Origin: Pterobdella sp. o SKG-2022
Taxonomy: Eukaryota; Annelida; Clitellata; Hirudinida; Piscicolidae
Direction: 5' to 3'
Length of the DNA: 64,000 bases
Assembly (NCBI GenBank): GCA_964035795.1
Contig: OZ038322.1
Span: 20,252,674 to 20,316,673, forward strand
Translations under genes and position numbers: made by a program
The notes under the pieces: generated by a model
The model's input: only the letters and a program-made list of their open reading frames with translations
What the model was told of the DNA's origin: nothing
Databases searched by the model: none
Part shown: one piece after another, positions 60,501 to 64,000 of the stretch
How the letters are laid out: every line of letters starts with the position of its first letter
How positions within the stretch are numbered: the first letter of the stretch is position 1

Positions 60501-63500
60501 CCTAATTATTATATACTAAGTATCCTGCGGATTATAAGTTAATACTTAAGTACACAAAGTAATTCATAATAATGAAACAAATTTTATTTGACAAATTTAT
60601 GTGTCTGCAGATTTAAAATTTTATTTATATCAAAAAAAGTAGAATTTATGAAAAAATTCCATAAGCAAGTGGGACTTGAAAAACAATTGAGAAAATTTCG
60701 AAAGCAAACAACACCAATGATTCAATTGTTTTGAAGAGGTTTGAAAATTGTTAATTTTTCATAATGATCAAATATATTTGCAAATGAATTACTGGCGCAT
60801 AATGAACAATAAAAGCCTGAAATAGACATAAAAAAAGGTTTATAGCGCTTTAGTAGAAAGTTTTAGCATTATGTTTTTAAAAATTTTTATGCATTTTTTT
60901 GAAAATTCCTAAATGAAGTTTAGGTTTAAAATATTTAGAAATCATATTCATTAAAATTTGACTAGCTAGCTTCAAGTTATAATTGACTAGGCTGGGCTGA
61001 AATGCCAAAAATTAAATACACCATATAATTCATTATTTAAGAACACAATGGATCATCTCTGAGCAAACTAAAAGCTCTCATAAAAACATTGAAGCAATTA
61101 GGTGTTCATAAAATCTCGACCTTCACCATTTAAACCCTTATAATGAATCACAATTGAAAAGATCTTGCAACTATAAATACATACGCTGGAGATCAAAGAA
61201 CTTTGTGATATGAATTCAATAACGAGCATAATTACTGTGACGTCAACTTCTAAACCTACCTCTTTAGAGGCATTACCATATATTGAATGAGCATATAACC
61301 GTCTTGGGATCGAATATTCTCTATTGTAATGCTTATAAGAATATTATGGAGAAATAATAGTGATTGAACTATAAGATGATATACATCCATTGATATTGGG
61401 TAACAGTTTCAGGGATTCAAAGTGATATATGTAATAATAAAAAAGATTGTGAGTTATTATTATAAAAATCAAATTTGGGAAACAATAATAATTCAAAATA
61501 ACAAACAGTAATTGTATTCCATTGATATAAATATTAAAATGGAAATAACGAGAATCAAATAAAAGTATTATTAATACGAATTATAAAATATAACAAAAAT
61601 AATACAAACATGAGTAATGAAAAAATAATAAAACTATTTTCAACAAAACCAATAAAAATAACTATTTTTAACAACACAAATAATAATAAATATTTTTAAT
61701 AATAAAATTAATAATAACAATAACCCTTCACACAATAGGAGAAACAAAAGGTAGGGCAATTAAAAATAAGTTGAATAGTTGTTAAAGGGTATTTCAGATA
61801 ACCATCTTATATTTTCTACATATGCACTAATACCACTATAAAACAATCTAATTGTAAATATTATAAACTCTATCAAACTTTAGCGCTTGGTTTAATACGA
61901 TGATGGAAGCAAATTTCCAAGTTATTTTTAAAATGAGTTGGTTTGAATGAGTTGGTCAAATGATGAGGTAAATCAGTATTTTTATCAAGCTGACTACATT
62001 CCTCCTACTCTTAAGACTTTTTTAAGTACATAGGCAGTTTTTAAGCACTAAATATCCCAGTTATATCGAATGGCTAACAAAACACAACTGGGTTAGGGAT
62101 GATGAAACTTTAAAAACTTCAAAATTGCCATAATGACCAATATTAAAACAAATCTTGTCTGAAATAATTATATGTTTAAATGCAATAATTTTTAGAGGAT
62201 TACGCATAAGATGAATAGAAAAGTACTATGAAAATGAACGAGTTTCAAAAGAACCATGCCGTAATAAAGATGCCTTATAGAAACAAAGAAAATAAAAAGT
62301 AATTGGAAAGTATGCGCGCCCAAATTTTGTTTAAGGTTTATAACACAAGTTATGAAGGTACAGTCGTTATAAAAGGGAGTTTTAGATGCTTGAAATCATA
62401 ATAAAAACCCCAAGTTGTTGAGTTTTTGAATACATAGAGAAAAAATTTAGGCAGAATTATCTTGAATAAACGTGTTTTCTTAAACTTCCTCATAGTTTAA
62501 AGTAACTACACAGTAGAAACACAAGTAGAAAAATAAGTGTGATTAAAATTATTTTTAAAAATTTATATAATAAACCTTATACAAAGGTTCAACATACAAA
62601 ATACAAAAAACTCCTTGAGCTCGGTGAATGGGCGGATTGCGGAAGATTTTGTTTTGAAAAGTTCTTGCATAATTTCACTACATCTTTTATTATAACTTTA
62701 TCATGTATTTGGGTTGAATATTCTTTGTTGGAGCAAGAATTCAAATAGTGTACAACTTTACTGAATCTATGGATAATATAATGAACCTAATCGATTACAC
62801 AAAAGAATTTTAATGTTACGATGGCGTGGGAAAAAAGCCTACCCCATCAACTATATAATATAGTCTACTCAACTACTCAACTATAGGAATAGAAAATGTC
62901 TTTTAATCCTTATAAAGACAATGGTTAGAGTAATGATAATCTCAATGATAAATACTAAGTGGATGATGGAAAGGGTTGTGGGAAAATGGGGATTACAATG
63001 ATGAAGTTGTTGATGACTAAGTGGGGGTGATGATAATGATGATGATATAGGTTCAAACCGCAAATAAATGTTGATTAGACACATTTATAAAACCCCAGAA
63101 CTGCTTGGAAATTACACAACAAACCAAAATCACAAGTTGCTCAATTATAATGAAAAAGACACCATTTTGTTTTATGAATCAATTTATTCAAAATTTTCGA
63201 TATGCCAACGTTCATGACGCAAAAGCTTAATTAATATTTCTGAGATTTTTAAATTAGGGAATTCTACACAATTAAATAATAAATAATGATAACCAATGAC
63301 GAAATAGTTTATAATAAATTCTTCTCTGTTGTTACTATCTATTTCACTTTGAAATAAATCTGTCTATAGAAATAATTTATAGCAACCGTTCAGAGGTACA
63401 AGTTATTCAGACTATTTTGATGATATCAAATAAAAATGAGCTCTATAAATACATTACGTAGTTTACACTACTCGACACAGACTTGAAACAATACATTCCT

Positions 63501-64000
63501 TATTATTACACATGTCTTTAGTATAATTCACTCAGACCAAATTTTAGACTGTTTTTAGCAATGAATATTTGAAACATTCGTATAAAAAACACCCTCACTT
63601 ACAACTAATTACTTACCAATATAACCTTTGACATTAACCAATGATGAGATCAATTAGCAAAGTAATTCTAAAATTAAATACACTGATAAACTTAATTCAG
63701 TACATGTTTAAATCTCACAGAGTTGTATAAACGAAACATGTTCATCTTTAGGATAATGAAAATTGTTAAATCAATCAAAAGTGAATGATGATGCTATGTA
63801 AGGAGATATCTAGAGTTACAAGCTCAAGAGAGTTGAATAGAAAAAAGTTAAAAAAAAACCAGTGTAATAATGAAAACAAAACTACAATGAAAAGCATTAG
63901 ATTGATTAATCAAACTAACCTTGATGTATTATCAGTTAGATAGTGATATAAAAAATTTCTAAAGCAATGAAAAATTTAATTTTCGTCGTGAAACATTATA
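57536..64000. other. Upstream region of muscleblind, no gene recognised
   Basis: 6.5 kb of AT-rich DNA. It probably contains the muscleblind promoter and possibly non-coding 5' exons. It includes a degenerate ATGG/GATG tetranucleotide tract at 58745-58930 and a direct repeat (TTGTTTTCACCA...TTTAA) at 59653-59735. The open frames at 62539-62748 and 62881-63084 show no recognisable motif. Confidence 0.5.
58745..58930 (+). repeat. Degenerate (ATGG)n tract
   Basis: Many imperfect copies of GATG, ATGG and GATA units, including a clean run of GGATGGATGG near 58832-58850. It is G-rich and nearly C-free on this strand. Confidence 0.85.

Noticed and set aside
62539..62748. 69-codon ORF with a GEWADCGRFCFEKF segment
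   Set aside because: Locally coding-like, but there is no ATG context, partner exon or family match; left as part of the unassigned region.

Overview
This window is nuclear DNA from an animal. It is very AT-rich, and its genes are split into many short exons with GT...AG introns. Eight of the nine complete gene models carry recognisable domains; five have clear metazoan orthologues: ariadne-1 (ARIH1), a MEX3-type KH protein, ARMC6, tropomyosin and a p24/TMED cargo receptor, and a sixth is muscleblind (MBNL). No bacterial, phage or organelle genes were seen. Sequence repeats (a tRNA-Glu-type SINE, an Ile-anticodon SINE, and a 3' tail that resembles cephalopod SINEs from memory) fit an invertebrate, possibly a spiralian. 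The species cannot be fixed from the sequence alone.

Layout, left to right. Positions 1-316: probable last exon of a gene running in from the left (+). 2177-9521 (-): ariadne-1 E3 ligase, 17 exons, reconstructed to 557 codons. 10115-13580 (+): two-finger C2H2 protein, 6 exons. 13581-17853: gene-poor, with two hairpin elements. 17854-20766 (-): MEX3-like protein with one KH domain. 22263-24827 (+): secreted Ser/Thr-rich orphan with tandem repeats, 4 exons. 25103-28969 (-): ARMC6, 11 exons. 29618-31758 (+): BTB protein with two CxxC pairs and an Asn-rich tail, 6 exons. 33949-36698 (+): four-finger C2H2 protein, 5 exons. 38603-42543 (+): tropomyosin, 10 exons; 284 codons if the third in-frame ATG is used. 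43272-45412 (+): p24/TMED, 6 exons. 45413-51865: gene-poor, with a 200-N assembly gap. 51866-57535 (-): muscleblind-like, 3 coding exons. 57536-64000: no gene recognised.

The genes are ordinary housekeeping and regulatory genes with unrelated jobs: ubiquitin ligation, RNA binding and splicing, transcription, secretory traffic and actin regulation. Two pairs are head-to-head with short shared promoter regions (9522-10114 and 28970-29617), and one pair converges within about 275 bp (24827/25103).

The most interesting unexplained signal is the repeat content. One family of long palindromic, MITE-like elements has several diverged or half copies scattered in introns and gene flanks. A second hairpin family has two copies 21 kb apart that share a 5' flank. 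A third, single inverted repeat was also found. Exon boundaries were read by eye from splice consensus, reading phase and homology remembered from the families; no alignment was run.
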